From the NCBI GenBank assembly GCA_023384675.1, contig JAHDVK010000003.1:225000-288999 (forward strand): DNA of 64,000 nucleotides, read 5' to 3'. The first letter of the stretch is position 1; every line of letters starts with the position of its first letter. The notes beneath the pieces are model-generated. The model was not told where the DNA came from and did no database searches. It was given only the letters and a program-made list of their open reading frames with translations. The translations under genes were made by a program, and so were the position numbers. This DNA comes from Bryobacteraceae bacterium. GTDB lineage: Bacteria; Acidobacteriota; Terriglobia; Bryobacterales; Bryobacteraceae. Below are positions 57,501 to 64,000 of this stretch, piece after piece.

Positions 57501-58469
57501 GTGGCGCTCGTAGAGCGCCTGCGCGGTCTCCAGGGTCTTCTGCGCGCTGAAGCCGAACAGGCGGTTAGCGTGGCGCTGGAGTTCGGTGAGGTCGTAGAGC
57601 GGCGGCGGCGCGGCTCGCTGCGTCTGGCGTTCGAGGGATTCGATGGCGGCCTCGCCGGTGCGGGCGCGGGCGGCGATCTGGTTTGCCAGTTCGCCATCGG
57701 GCGGCAGGCGCATGGCCTGCGCGAGGGATTCCTTCTGCCTGTCGAACCAGATCCCCTGGTATTGCACCTCCGCGGGTTGGCCTTGCGGGTGGAAGGTGGC
57801 GGCGACTTCGAGGTAGTCCTCGGACACGAAGGCGCGGATGGCGAGTTCGCGTTCGACCACCATGGCGAGAGTGGGCGTCTGCACGCGCCCGACGGAAAGG
57901 TCCTCGCCATAGGCCAGCGAATAGGCGCGAGAGAGATTCATGCCCACGAGCCAGTCGGCGCGGCTGCGTCCGCGCGCGGCGTTGGCCAGGGGATCGTAGT
58001 CCTTGCCGGGGCGCAATTGATCGAAGCCCTTGCGGATGGCCTCGGGGGTGAGCGAGGAGATCCAGAGCCGGCTGACCGGCTTCGCGGACCCCGCGGCTTC
58101 GTAGATGTAGCGGAAGATGAGTTCGCCTTCGCGGCCCGCGTCGGTGGCGCACACGACGCTGGCGATGCGGGGCGAGGTCAGGATCTTTTTGACGGTCTCG
58201 AACTGGTCCTTGGTCTTCTCGTACACCACCAGCGGCCATTCGCTGGGCAGCATCGGCAGGGTGTCCCGGCGCCACTGCCGCCAGGCGGGATTGATCTGGT
58301 GCGGTTCAGCGAGCGCCGCCAGGTGGCCGATGGCCCAGGTGACGACGTAGCCGTTGCCGTGCAGAAAGCCGTCGCCCTTGCGGCTGGCTCCGAGCACCTT
58401 CGCGATGTCGCGCGCCACCGAAGGCTTTTCGGCGAGCACGGCGATATTGGCGGGTTCCCCTTCAGACAT
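54489..58469 (-). CDS. Topoisomerase III-RecQ helicase fusion (TopB + RecQ + HRDC)
   Basis: The 1326-residue protein joins two enzymes that often act together. Residues 1-615 are topoisomerase III, from toprim sequence ([20 protein letters not shown]) to the active tyrosine in [12 protein letters not shown] (Tyr 328, the same number as in E. coli TopB). A Pro-rich linker follows. From about 650 is RecQ: Walker [39 protein letters not shown] and the zinc cluster ending PCGICDFC. Residues 1255-1326 are an HRDC domain. AAGG lies nine bases before ATG 58469. The predicted role is untangling recombination intermediates. Its 3' end is duplicated beyond higBA. Confidence 0.93.
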   Translation of the reverse strand: MSEGEPANIAVLAEKPSVARDIAKVLGASRKGDGFLHGNGYVVTWAIGHLAALAEPHQINPAWRQWRRDTLPMLPSEWPLVVYEKTKDQFETVKKILTSPRIASVVCATDAGREGELIFRYIYEAAGSAKPVSRLWISSLTPEAIRKGFDQLRPGKDYDPLANAARGRSRADWLVGMNLSRAYSLAYGEDLSVGRVQTPTLAMVVERELAIRAFVSEDYLEVAATFHPQGQPAEVQYQGIWFDRQKESLAQAMRLPPDGELANQIAARARTGEAAIESLERQTQRAAPPPLYDLTELQRHANRLFGFSAQKTLETAQALYERHKLISYPRTDSRHLSRDVAATLPRIVRAIAPHYESWLAPGTGERPLGKRFVDDAKVTDHHAIIPTPTQADPATLPPDERRIYDLVCRRLLMAWHDEHIWNVTTVITAIRNPGIIDRYHTSGTATEQPGWKVLDIAPEKKSKSKKDEESAQALPAGLAKDQPQDVLAAEALRKKTRPPKRFTEATLLTAMETAGRTLDEKELSDAMKESGLGTPATRASIIEVLLKRAYIVRNGKMLEATDKGIRLIEVVHPEAKSPVMTGQWEARLARIQRGTDQLAPFLEGIEDYVREVVGKVGSVKPAIHARPPTPVPKEAVPKVPAPDAPPLAAPVSGPLAELLHRAFGFPGFRPNQEAVCRAAIEGRDVLLVMPTGSGKSLCYQLPGLARGGTTLVISPLIALMEDQVAKLKERGFAVERIHSGRDRAASRQACIDYLNGALQFLFIAPERLRVAGFPEMLAKRKPNLIAIDEAHCISQWGHDFRPDYRMLGQHLPSLRPAPVVALTATATPLVQDDICKQLGIDAPARFIHGFRRDNIAIEVVEAPPSQRPDLALELLMDDSRRPAIVYSPTRKQTTSIAGLLGAHFSTAAYHAGLDAARRQKVQEQFLEGRLDVMVATIAFGMGIDKPDIRTVIHTALPGSIEAYYQEIGRAGRDGMPSRAVLMHSYADRHTHDFFYERDYPSPGLVGTIFEALNEQPIAKEELQQLMQMDSDLFEKALEKLWIHGGALMDYAENVTRGDASWRESYIAYSEQKRTQIDRMIRYAESGQCRMATLVRHFGDTTGGDSPCGICDFCAPSETEAQRYRQPTNKERGAAERVLRHLRSGERKSTGKLHGELYPGGGLTRDDFEEVLGALARAGLAQLEDAVFEKDGKRIPYRTVRLTGAGREAAAEAPVELMIKETIAAAPRARKRRKKAPAPKAEPAPKARKQAPAGRESELEKALRAWRLAEAKKRGVPAFRIFSDKALRAIAETRPESTADLLAIPGLGLKAVESYARQIYRILDQVK

Positions 58470-58575
58470 GGCGCAACCTTTCAGTCTATTCCGTTGGGCG
58501 TTTTGACCTGGGGCGGGTGGTTGTTCCATACTCGCTAAATTGCGGCTGGACCGCGTGGTCAGGAGGTTTCCCCGC

Positions 58576-58677
58576 TTGAGACAACCGACGTGGAAGGCGA
58601 TCGTCACCGACGCGCATTTGTGGGCGCCCGTGGGCGTCCTGCTGTTTGGACTGATTCTGCTTGCGCTGATGAGGTGA
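58576..58677 (+). CDS. 33-residue single-pass membrane peptide
   Basis: A short frame begins at TTG 58576 with AGGAGG exactly nine bases upstream, one of the best ribosome-binding sites in the window. The peptide starts with about 14 polar residues ([15 protein letters not shown]) followed by a hydrophobic helix ([17 protein letters not shown]). It ends four bases before the sugar transporter start, so it is probably its leader or partner subunit. I do not recognise the sequence. Confidence 0.6.
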   Translation: MRQPTWKAIVTDAHLWAPVGVLLFGLILLALMR

Positions 58678-58681
58678 TGCG

Positions 58682-59965
58682 ATGAACGCGAACGGCAAGA
58701 ATTCGACGCTCTCGCTCCACCAGCTTGGCGTGATCTGCGGACTCGCGGCGGGGGCGTGGCTGGGCGCGGCGGAAGCCCCGGCCAAGCTCGTGACGCTCGG
58801 CTTTTCGCCCTTCGTCATCTCGCTGGGCATGGTGACGGGCGTGTTTGTCGCCCGCTGGACCGTGCCGATGGCGCTGAAGGGCACCTCCTACGTCTGGCTC
58901 GATTTAATCGAGAAAAAGCACCTGATCGTCTGGGCGATTCTCGCCGGCATGCTGTGGGCGGTGGCGAACATCCTCACCGTGTTCGCAATTCGGAACGTCG
59001 GGCTTTCGATCGCTTTTCCGCTTTGGAATACAAACAGCCTGGTGGGCCTGTTCTGGGGCTGGCTGCTGTTTAATGAGCTGCGCGGCGCGGCGGCGCGCGA
59101 ATGGCTGAAGGTGCTCGGGGGAGCGGTGGCGATTGTCTCGGGCGCGTGCCTGCTTGCCTACGCCACCACGGAGCAGAGCGCCGCGAGCGGACACAGCGCC
59201 ACGCTGGGAGTGCTGGCTGCGCTGGGCGCCGGTGTGATGTGGGGTACGATGTACATCCCCTACCGGAAGGCCTACATCAGCGGCATGAATCCGCTGTCCT
59301 TCGTGACCGTATTCACCTTCGGCGAACTGGCCACCACCTTTGTGCTGGCAATGCTATTCCACGGCGGGTATGAGCCGTTGACGGCGGAAATCGCGCGCAT
59401 GCGGCCTTCGCTGTTCTGGCTTTTTCTTGGCGGTTTTTGTTGGGTATTGGGCGATTTATTCCAGCAATATGCGGTGAAATATGTCGGAATCGGGCGTGGG
59501 ATTCCTTTGTCGAACACGAATCAGCTCTGGGGGCTGGCCTGGGGCGCGCTGGTCTTCGGCGAACTGGCGGGGCTGAGTTTCAATGCGCAGGTATTCGTCG
59601 TCACCGGTTCGTTAATCATGATTCTGGGCGCGGTGGCGATCGGCAAGGCGGAGGCGGCCAAGGACGAAAAGACCTCCTGGCGCAAAGCCGTCGAGCGCGA
59701 ATGCCACCGCTACGGTATGGATCTTGCCCGCATCACCGCCATCGGCGAGGGCCACGATCCGTTGTCGGAGGAGTCGGGGCGCCGCCGCTGGTGGGAGGCG
59801 CTGGTGGTGGTGGGCGCGGTGGCCATCTTCATCTGGCTCGCTTCTTCGGCCCAGGTGCCCGCCCTAGCAATGGACGGCTTCTGGATGACGGTGATCGCCC
59901 TGGCTTCGCTCATCGTGCTGGGGCTGGCCGCGGCCTTGTTGCATAAGCGGACGGGGTTTAGCTGA
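58682..59965 (+). CDS. GRP/DMT-superfamily sugar transporter-like protein
   Basis: The 427-residue protein has about ten membrane segments arranged like the glucose/rhamnose porter group (RhaT and GRP families). Typical segments are [60 protein letters not shown] and the second-half match [20 protein letters not shown]. Such proteins import monosaccharides, often with protons. A soluble insert near residue 330 precedes the last two helices. Its ribosome-binding site overlaps the end of the 33-residue peptide, which suggests coupled translation. Confidence 0.78.
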   Translation: MNANGKNSTLSLHQLGVICGLAAGAWLGAAEAPAKLVTLGFSPFVISLGMVTGVFVARWTVPMALKGTSYVWLDLIEKKHLIVWAILAGMLWAVANILTVFAIRNVGLSIAFPLWNTNSLVGLFWGWLLFNELRGAAAREWLKVLGGAVAIVSGACLLAYATTEQSAASGHSATLGVLAALGAGVMWGTMYIPYRKAYISGMNPLSFVTVFTFGELATTFVLAMLFHGGYEPLTAEIARMRPSLFWLFLGGFCWVLGDLFQQYAVKYVGIGRGIPLSNTNQLWGLAWGALVFGELAGLSFNAQVFVVTGSLIMILGAVAIGKAEAAKDEKTSWRKAVERECHRYGMDLARITAIGEGHDPLSEESGRRRWWEALVVVGAVAIFIWLASSAQVPALAMDGFWMTVIALASLIVLGLAAALLHKRTGFS

Positions 59966-60128
59966 GGCGATTGGGGGATTAGAATAGTAACAACTGATGC
60001 AGACGGCTTCCCATGAAGCGGAGACTGCTTTATTCAGGCCGTTTTTTGAAGAGCATGAAGCCCTTTTGCCGGGATGCGTCACCGGGCAGGAGCCGACGGT
60101 AGACTATTGGCAGAGTGGAGCATATTCC

Positions 60129-60401
60129 ATGACACTTGCGGAACGGAATCAGGCGCTGGATTTACTGGGCCGTCTCGACGCGGGGCAACGTGCAATGGCG
60201 CTCCGTTTTATGGAGTTTCTTCTCTTGCCTCCGGCAATCAGAAGTGCGGCCACTGCGCCATTGGACGATGAACCGTGCGTCGAAGGCGATCTCGAACGGG
60301 CTCGGGCCGGGGATGCCATTTCCTCTTCAGACGCCATCGGGATGGAAGATTTGCTTGAAGAGTTTGGCTTCAAGATAGAGGATTTTCCCCAAGCCCGCTA
60401 A
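60129..60401 (+). CDS. Antitoxin-like small protein of a RelE-type pair
   Basis: The 90-residue protein starts at ATG 60129, with GGAG eight bases upstream; an in-frame ATG at 59997 has none. The start MTLAERNQALDLLGRLDAGQ and the tail SSDAIGMEDLLEEFGFKIED fit small helical antitoxins that cap RelE-type toxins. It has no DNA-binding domain I can recognise. The next gene starts at its stop codon (TAATG), the arrangement expected for a toxin-antitoxin pair with antitoxin first. Confidence 0.65.
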   Translation: MTLAERNQALDLLGRLDAGQRAMALRFMEFLLLPPAIRSAATAPLDDEPCVEGDLERARAGDAISSSDAIGMEDLLEEFGFKIEDFPQAR

Positions 60402-60655
60402 TGCCCGAAATTCGCATCGAGTGGACTGAACTCGCTCGCAGGGATGTCCGGGGGCTGGATCGCACCGTGGCGATGCGCATCTTTGAGGCGATCCTGCGCT
60501 TCGCGCAGACTGGCCATGGTGATGTCGTGCGCCTGGATGGACCCCTTGCCGGAAAGCTGCGACTCCGGGCAGGAGATTACCGGATCCTATTCAAATTGAA
60601 CGGGACGACCATGCGGGTGCTTGGCGTTTCGCACCGTTCATCCGCCTATCAATAG
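60401..60655 (+). CDS. RelE/ParE-family toxin
   Basis: The 84-residue protein has the RelE fold pattern: IRIEWTELARRDVRGLDRTV, FAQTGHGDVVRLDGPLAGKL, RLRAGDYRILFKLNGTTMRV and LGVSHRSSAYQ. RelE toxins cut mRNA on the ribosome; the late Arg and Tyr residues are the usual catalytic or contact ones. It is translated right after its partner through a one-base stop-start overlap. Lower GC than the flanking genes hints at transfer. Confidence 0.78.
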   Translation: MPEIRIEWTELARRDVRGLDRTVAMRIFEAILRFAQTGHGDVVRLDGPLAGKLRLRAGDYRILFKLNGTTMRVLGVSHRSSAYQ

Positions 60656-60685
60656 ACCTCCTTCCGAAACCAGCACCTTTGAAGA

Positions 60686-61882
60686 TCACGCCTTCTTCGC
60701 CGTCCACCGGCTGCGCCCGCCGGTTTCGGCCAGAAACGCGAGCGCCTGTTCATGCGCGATCAGTTGCGCGTCGAGCAGGTTTTCCGGACTGTGAAAGAAT
60801 GGCTCCCCGTTGCGTTTCGCGCGCGAAAAGTTGTGCGAGGGCGATTCGATCAGAATGCTCAGCGTGCCGCAATGCAGGTTGAGCGCGGTGTCGAGGTTGT
60901 AGACCGAAAGCCGTTCGCGGGCCGGGTCGGAGTGGACGGCCGGGTCAGCGGATGCCTGCAGGCCGGCCTGGGTCAGCCGGGTCTGCAGGCGCCGGTAATA
61001 GGTCTCGAACCAGGGCGTCAGGGCCGGTTCCTGAAACGGGCGCAACGGGTGCATGAACTGCGCGCCGGTGTGCATATTGATGGTGAGATCGGGCCGCTCG
61101 GCGGCGCAAAGATCGAATAACGACCGCGTTTCCGGCTGCTGGTTGCCGAGAAAATCGTCGTGCTGGACATTGACGCCCGCATCGTTCGGATACCCGCCCG
61201 GGAATTGCACGGTGGAAAAATCCAGGGGAATATTCTGCTTGCATTGCGGCCAGCCGATGAGGGTTCCATCGAGTTTTCCGCCCGTATTCAGATATTCATG
61301 CACCGTGAAATCATCGCCGCGATGGGCGATCATCCGCAGCGGGATGCGGGCGCGCCCGTCCACGTTGAGCACGGGAACGGCGATGATGCGGTCCACGCGC
61401 GCCGCGGCCGCGGCGATGCCCGGCCAGGGGCGGCCGCGCAGGTCGGCGCCCGTTTCGAGCACGGCCAGCAGGTTCACCATGCCCATCATGCCCTCGAATT
61501 CGCCGCCGTGAACGCCAGCCAGCCCCAGATAAACGCGCTTTTCATGCTCCGGCCCGAGATACGCGCGCACGTCGCCGAAGCCGAGCGCGCCAGAGAATGT
61601 GGCCGTGCCCCGGCCCGTGCGCGGGCGTCCGTAAAACACCGCGTGGATCGCCCGGCCGCCGGCTGTCGTGCCGATGCGCCGCACCTCGCCCTTCTTCACG
61701 CGCGTGCGCAAGAACTCCTCGATCGCTTCGGGTCTGCTGACCCAGAAGCCGGGAATGTCCGGCGGTTCCCGCAGGTAGTCCGGCGGCACGGTGGGGAACT
61801 CACGGCGGGCCTGCTGCGCGGCCGCGGGCGCGGCGAGCAGGCCGCCCAGCAGGGCGCGGCGGGGAAACGTCATGCTCCCCAT
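60686..61882 (-). CDS. Secreted M14-family zinc carboxypeptidase
   Basis: The 398-residue product has a leader with paired arginines (FPRRALLGGLLAAPAAAQQ) suggesting Tat export. M14 zinc ligands are in GVHGGEFEG (HxxE) and INMHTGAQF. The catalytic glutamate may be in LIESPSHN. Other matches are PVLNVDGRARIPLRMIAHRG and GGYPNDAGVNVQHDDF. Relatives release C-terminal residues or trim cell-wall peptides; the sub-family here is uncertain. Two ATGs, 61882 and 61873, lie in frame; I keep the first. Confidence 0.8.
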   Translation of the reverse strand: MGSMTFPRRALLGGLLAAPAAAQQARREFPTVPPDYLREPPDIPGFWVSRPEAIEEFLRTRVKKGEVRRIGTTAGGRAIHAVFYGRPRTGRGTATFSGALGFGDVRAYLGPEHEKRVYLGLAGVHGGEFEGMMGMVNLLAVLETGADLRGRPWPGIAAAAARVDRIIAVPVLNVDGRARIPLRMIAHRGDDFTVHEYLNTGGKLDGTLIGWPQCKQNIPLDFSTVQFPGGYPNDAGVNVQHDDFLGNQQPETRSLFDLCAAERPDLTINMHTGAQFMHPLRPFQEPALTPWFETYYRRLQTRLTQAGLQASADPAVHSDPARERLSVYNLDTALNLHCGTLSILIESPSHNFSRAKRNGEPFFHSPENLLDAQLIAHEQALAFLAETGGRSRWTAKKA

Positions 61883-61929
61883 GCTATCCGCTCCGCCGCG
61901 GCCTGAAGAGGTATAATCATTTACACCAC

Positions 61930-63123
61930 ATGCGCACGATTGTCCATTGGGATGCGGACCGCTTCTTCGCCTCCATCGAACAGGCCGCCGACCGCCGCCT
62001 GCGCGGCCGGCCGGTGGTGGTGGGGGGTGAGCGGCGCGGCGTGGTGCTTTCGGCCAGCGGGGAAGCCCGGCGGCTGGGCATCCGGCCGGGCTGGCCGGTG
62101 GCGCGGGCGCGGCGGGCGAAGCCGGATTTGGTGGTGATTCCGGCTCATTTTGACCTCTACGAGCGCTTTTTTGACCAGATTTTGGCGTTGTGCCGGGAAA
62201 CCACGCCGCTGGTGGAACCCGCCGGGGTGGGCGCGGCGTGGCTGGACTTGACCGGGGCCGGGCGTCTGCTGGCGCGGCCGCCGGAGCGCGTGGTGGAGGA
62301 GTTGCGGAGCACGACGCGCGCCTGGTTGCGGGTATCGCTTTCCGCCGGGCTCGCTGCGAACAAACTGGTGGCGCGCGTGGCGGCGCGCCTGCGCAAGCCC
62401 GGCGCGCAAGTCACGGTGGCGGCGGGGCGCGAACGCGCTTTTCTGGCGCCGCTGCCGCTGCGCTGGCTGCCTGGACTCGATGGCGCCGCGGCGGCCGCGC
62501 TCGAGGTGGCGGGCGTCCACACCCTGGGCGCGTTCGCTGTGCTGCCCACCGAAGCGATTACGCCGTTGCTGGGCCGGCGCGCGCTGCCGCTGCAACGCGC
62601 CGCGCAGGGGGTTTCCGAGGAGCCCGTGGGCGCGAAGAGGGCGCGCGCCGAAGTCTTCCGCGAGTCCATCGAATTCGCCGAGGACCAATGGGACACGCCC
62701 CTGCTGCTGGCCGCGCTGCGCGGCCTGGCTGAGCGCCTGATGGCGCAGGTGCGCGCGGCGGGCGTGGAAGCGAGGCAGGCCGCGCTCACCCTGCGCTACA
62801 CGGACCGCGAGGAGAACCGGCGCGCGCTTGCGCTCACCGAACCGACGGCGCTCGAGGCCGACCTCGATCCACTTCTGCCGCAACTGCTGGCCGGGGCCTG
62901 GACGCGCCGCGTCCGCCTGCGCGCCCTGACGCTCGAAGCCGGGCGCATCTACCGCCCTTCGGCGCAAATGGATCTGTTCGCGGCCGAATCGCCGCGCCGC
63001 CCGGCGCAGATGGCGCTCGCGGCGGCGATCGACCGGCTGCGGCGCCTGCACGGGACGGCGATTGTCCGCCGGGGCTGGGAACCCGGCGGCAACGCTACAC
63101 TGGACGGGGGGCGTTTGGGATGA
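61930..63123 (+). CDS. Y-family DNA polymerase homologue lacking the catalytic acidic pair (ImuB-like)
   Basis: The 397-residue protein aligns with the DinB/ImuB group. It has TIVHWDADRFFASIEQ with Asp 8 and the steric-gate Phe 13, and TTPLVEPAGVGAAWLDLTG where DinB has IEPLSLDEAYLD. Here the DE pair has become Gly 101 and Ala 102, so two of three metal-binding carboxylates are gone and synthesis should fail. Residues 346-350, QMDLF, are a good beta-clamp binding motif. Loss of the DE with retained clamp contact is the known pattern of ImuB, an accessory factor for DnaE2. No imuA or dnaE2 is nearby. TATAAT at 61912-61917 lies just before ATG 61930. Confidence 0.85.
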   Translation: MRTIVHWDADRFFASIEQAADRRLRGRPVVVGGERRGVVLSASGEARRLGIRPGWPVARARRAKPDLVVIPAHFDLYERFFDQILALCRETTPLVEPAGVGAAWLDLTGAGRLLARPPERVVEELRSTTRAWLRVSLSAGLAANKLVARVAARLRKPGAQVTVAAGRERAFLAPLPLRWLPGLDGAAAAALEVAGVHTLGAFAVLPTEAITPLLGRRALPLQRAAQGVSEEPVGAKRARAEVFRESIEFAEDQWDTPLLLAALRGLAERLMAQVRAAGVEARQAALTLRYTDREENRRALALTEPTALEADLDPLLPQLLAGAWTRRVRLRALTLEAGRIYRPSAQMDLFAAESPRRPAQMALAAAIDRLRRLHGTAIVRRGWEPGGNATLDGGRLG

Positions 63124-63860
63124 TCGACAAGGACGACCGGCGATTTCTGACCAAAGAGTTTTCGCGCATCGACGGCTGGTGCCTGGATGAGGCCGCGTGG
63201 CTGACCGCGGCGCTGTTGCAGGGGCAGTTGGACGAAGGCCGCGCCGGGCCGCTGTTCGAAATCGGCGTGTACAAGGGCAAATACTTCAGCCTGCTCACGC
63301 ATCATGCGCGCAAGGCGGGCGTCACCGCTTTCGGCTTCGACACGTTTCAGTGGGTGCCGGAAGAGGAAGCAATGCTGAACCTGCACCGGGCTTGCGGACA
63401 GGACGCCCCGTTCCGCATGATCGCGGGCGATTCCTCGGAGCTGACTCCGGAAGGGCTGGCGGCGGTGCTGGGCGCGCCCGCGGCTTTCGCCAGCGTGGAT
63501 GGCAGCCACGATGCGGGTCCGGTGGAGCACGACCTGCGGCTGGCCGATGCCGCCACGGCGCCGTGGGGGCTGGTGGCGCTCGACGATTTCTACAACCCCA
63601 TGGCGATCGGCGTCACCGAGGGACTGTTCCGGTTCGTGGCCCGCGGGGCGGGGGACCTGGCGCCCGTGGCGTTCTGCAAGAACAAACTGCTGCTGGCGCG
63701 GGAGGCGTATGCGGAGCATTACGCGGCGCAGTTCCTCCGGTTTTGCGAGACCGCGACGGAACTGAAGTCCGTGCGGGCGTGGCTCGAGATGCACGAGCGG
63801 CAGGGCGAACACTGGGTCCGGCAACGGTTTCTCGACCGGCTCGTGTGGGTGTTTGCGTGA
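63120..63860 (+). CDS. Class I SAM methyltransferase (Methyltransf_24 type)
   Basis: The 246-residue protein has GPLFEIGVYKGKYFSLLTHH as its SAM-binding start, TAFGFDTFQWVPEEEAM with the ribose-binding acid, and a VDGSHDAGPVEHDLRLADA segment characteristic of the PF13578 group, then PWGLVALDDFYNPM. Many such enzymes modify sugars or antibiotics. Its start overlaps the polymerase stop (ATGA), so it may be co-translated, though a TACACT -10 box at 63096 would allow its own transcription. It ends shortly before RNase P RNA. Confidence 0.8.
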   Translation: MIDKDDRRFLTKEFSRIDGWCLDEAAWLTAALLQGQLDEGRAGPLFEIGVYKGKYFSLLTHHARKAGVTAFGFDTFQWVPEEEAMLNLHRACGQDAPFRMIAGDSSELTPEGLAAVLGAPAAFASVDGSHDAGPVEHDLRLADAATAPWGLVALDDFYNPMAIGVTEGLFRFVARGAGDLAPVAFCKNKLLLAREAYAEHYAAQFLRFCETATELKSVRAWLEMHERQGEHWVRQRFLDRLVWVFA

Positions 63861-63884
63861 CCGGCGTGGGAGAATGGGACTGAG

Positions 63885-64000
63885 ATCGCCCGGGACAGGC
63901 AGTCGCGACCGGCGGTTCTCCCCGGATAGGGGAAAGGCCGCTCGTTCGAGGCAAAGTCCGGTCTCCACAGGGCAGCGTGCCGGTTAACGACCGGGGGGGC
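63885..64000 (+). ncRNA. rnpB: RNase P RNA (class A), 3' part outside the window
   Basis: The sequence GAGGCAAAGTCCGG followed by CTCCACAGGGCAGCGTGCCGG (in two parts), then TAACGACCGGGGGG, is the conserved 5' core of bacterial RNase P RNA. A P3-like hairpin precedes it: GCGGTTCTCCCC pairs with GGGGAAAGGCCGC. The strand is plus and the 3' half lies beyond the edge. The exact 5' end, near 63885, is estimated. Confidence 0.92.

Noticed and set aside
55011..58538. Open reading frame of about 1175 codons on the plus strand, antisense to topB-recQ
   Set aside because: It mirrors a strongly conserved gene, is rich in Gly, Arg and His as antisense GC-rich frames are, and shows no protein pattern of its own.

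Overview
The window looks like ordinary chromosome from a high-GC, motile, Gram-negative bacterium. The mix of genes suggests an Acidobacteriota member, possibly of the Bryobacterales/Solibacter lineage. It includes tandem ATGA-type overlaps, TTG and GTG starts, a 480-residue double ThyX protein, many glycosyltransferases, Tat-type secreted enzymes and a TetR-RND-TolC operon. This placement is inferred from gene content; no search was run. There is no prophage, IS element, CRISPR array or tRNA gene that I can recognise. RNase P RNA starts at the right edge and is cut off.

Layout. 1-5.3 kb is a flagellar block: the end of a Cache-domain sensor, fliD, a small FliT-like gene, a TPR gene, flagellin, csrA and fliW. 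Three promoters matching the sigma-28 (FliA) consensus drive fliD, the TPR gene and flagellin. 5.3-13.4 kb is mixed housekeeping: a CmoB-like methyltransferase, a secreted glycosidase-like protein, a siroheme-type dehydrogenase, pyruvate kinase, UppP and FtsK. 13.5-20.2 kb is a TetR-controlled tripartite RND efflux operon. 20.2-25.8 kb holds a TIM-barrel isomerase, an AhpD-like protein, lipoyl synthase, and a DNA-precursor cluster of DUF669 protein, an unusual double ThyX and dUTPase. 26-32.6 kb has a RodZ-like protein and an operon of glycosyltransferase, two methyltransferases and a probable glutaminyl cyclase, followed by cell-envelope proteins. 32.7-42.5 kb is amino-acid metabolism: tyrosine phenol-lyase with a divergent Lrp-type regulator, both halves of the glycine decarboxylase P-protein, and arginine decarboxylase, with a GT39-like membrane protein and an SDR between them. 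43-53.5 kb holds membrane and envelope proteins, a GT2-GT4 fusion, an MFS transporter and two secreted enzymes. 53.5-58.7 kb is the most unusual part. A toxin-antitoxin pair lies between two copies of the last 26 codons of a giant gene that fuses topoisomerase III to RecQ helicase. 58.5-64 kb has a 33-residue membrane peptide, a sugar transporter, a second toxin-antitoxin pair, an M14 peptidase, a Y-family polymerase lacking its catalytic acidic pair, a methyltransferase and rnpB.

How it fits together. The flagellar block reads as one regulon, with CsrA-FliW feedback on flagellin and FliA timing of late genes. ThyX and dUTPase, transcribed from a shared 23-base gap, both serve dTTP supply. 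The fused TopB-RecQ would supply both activities of a RecQ-topoisomerase III double-Holliday-junction dissolvasome in one chain. The 84-base repeats around higBA suggest that the toxin-antitoxin cassette entered at the 3' end of that gene while keeping its protein sequence intact: all three differences between the copies are synonymous.
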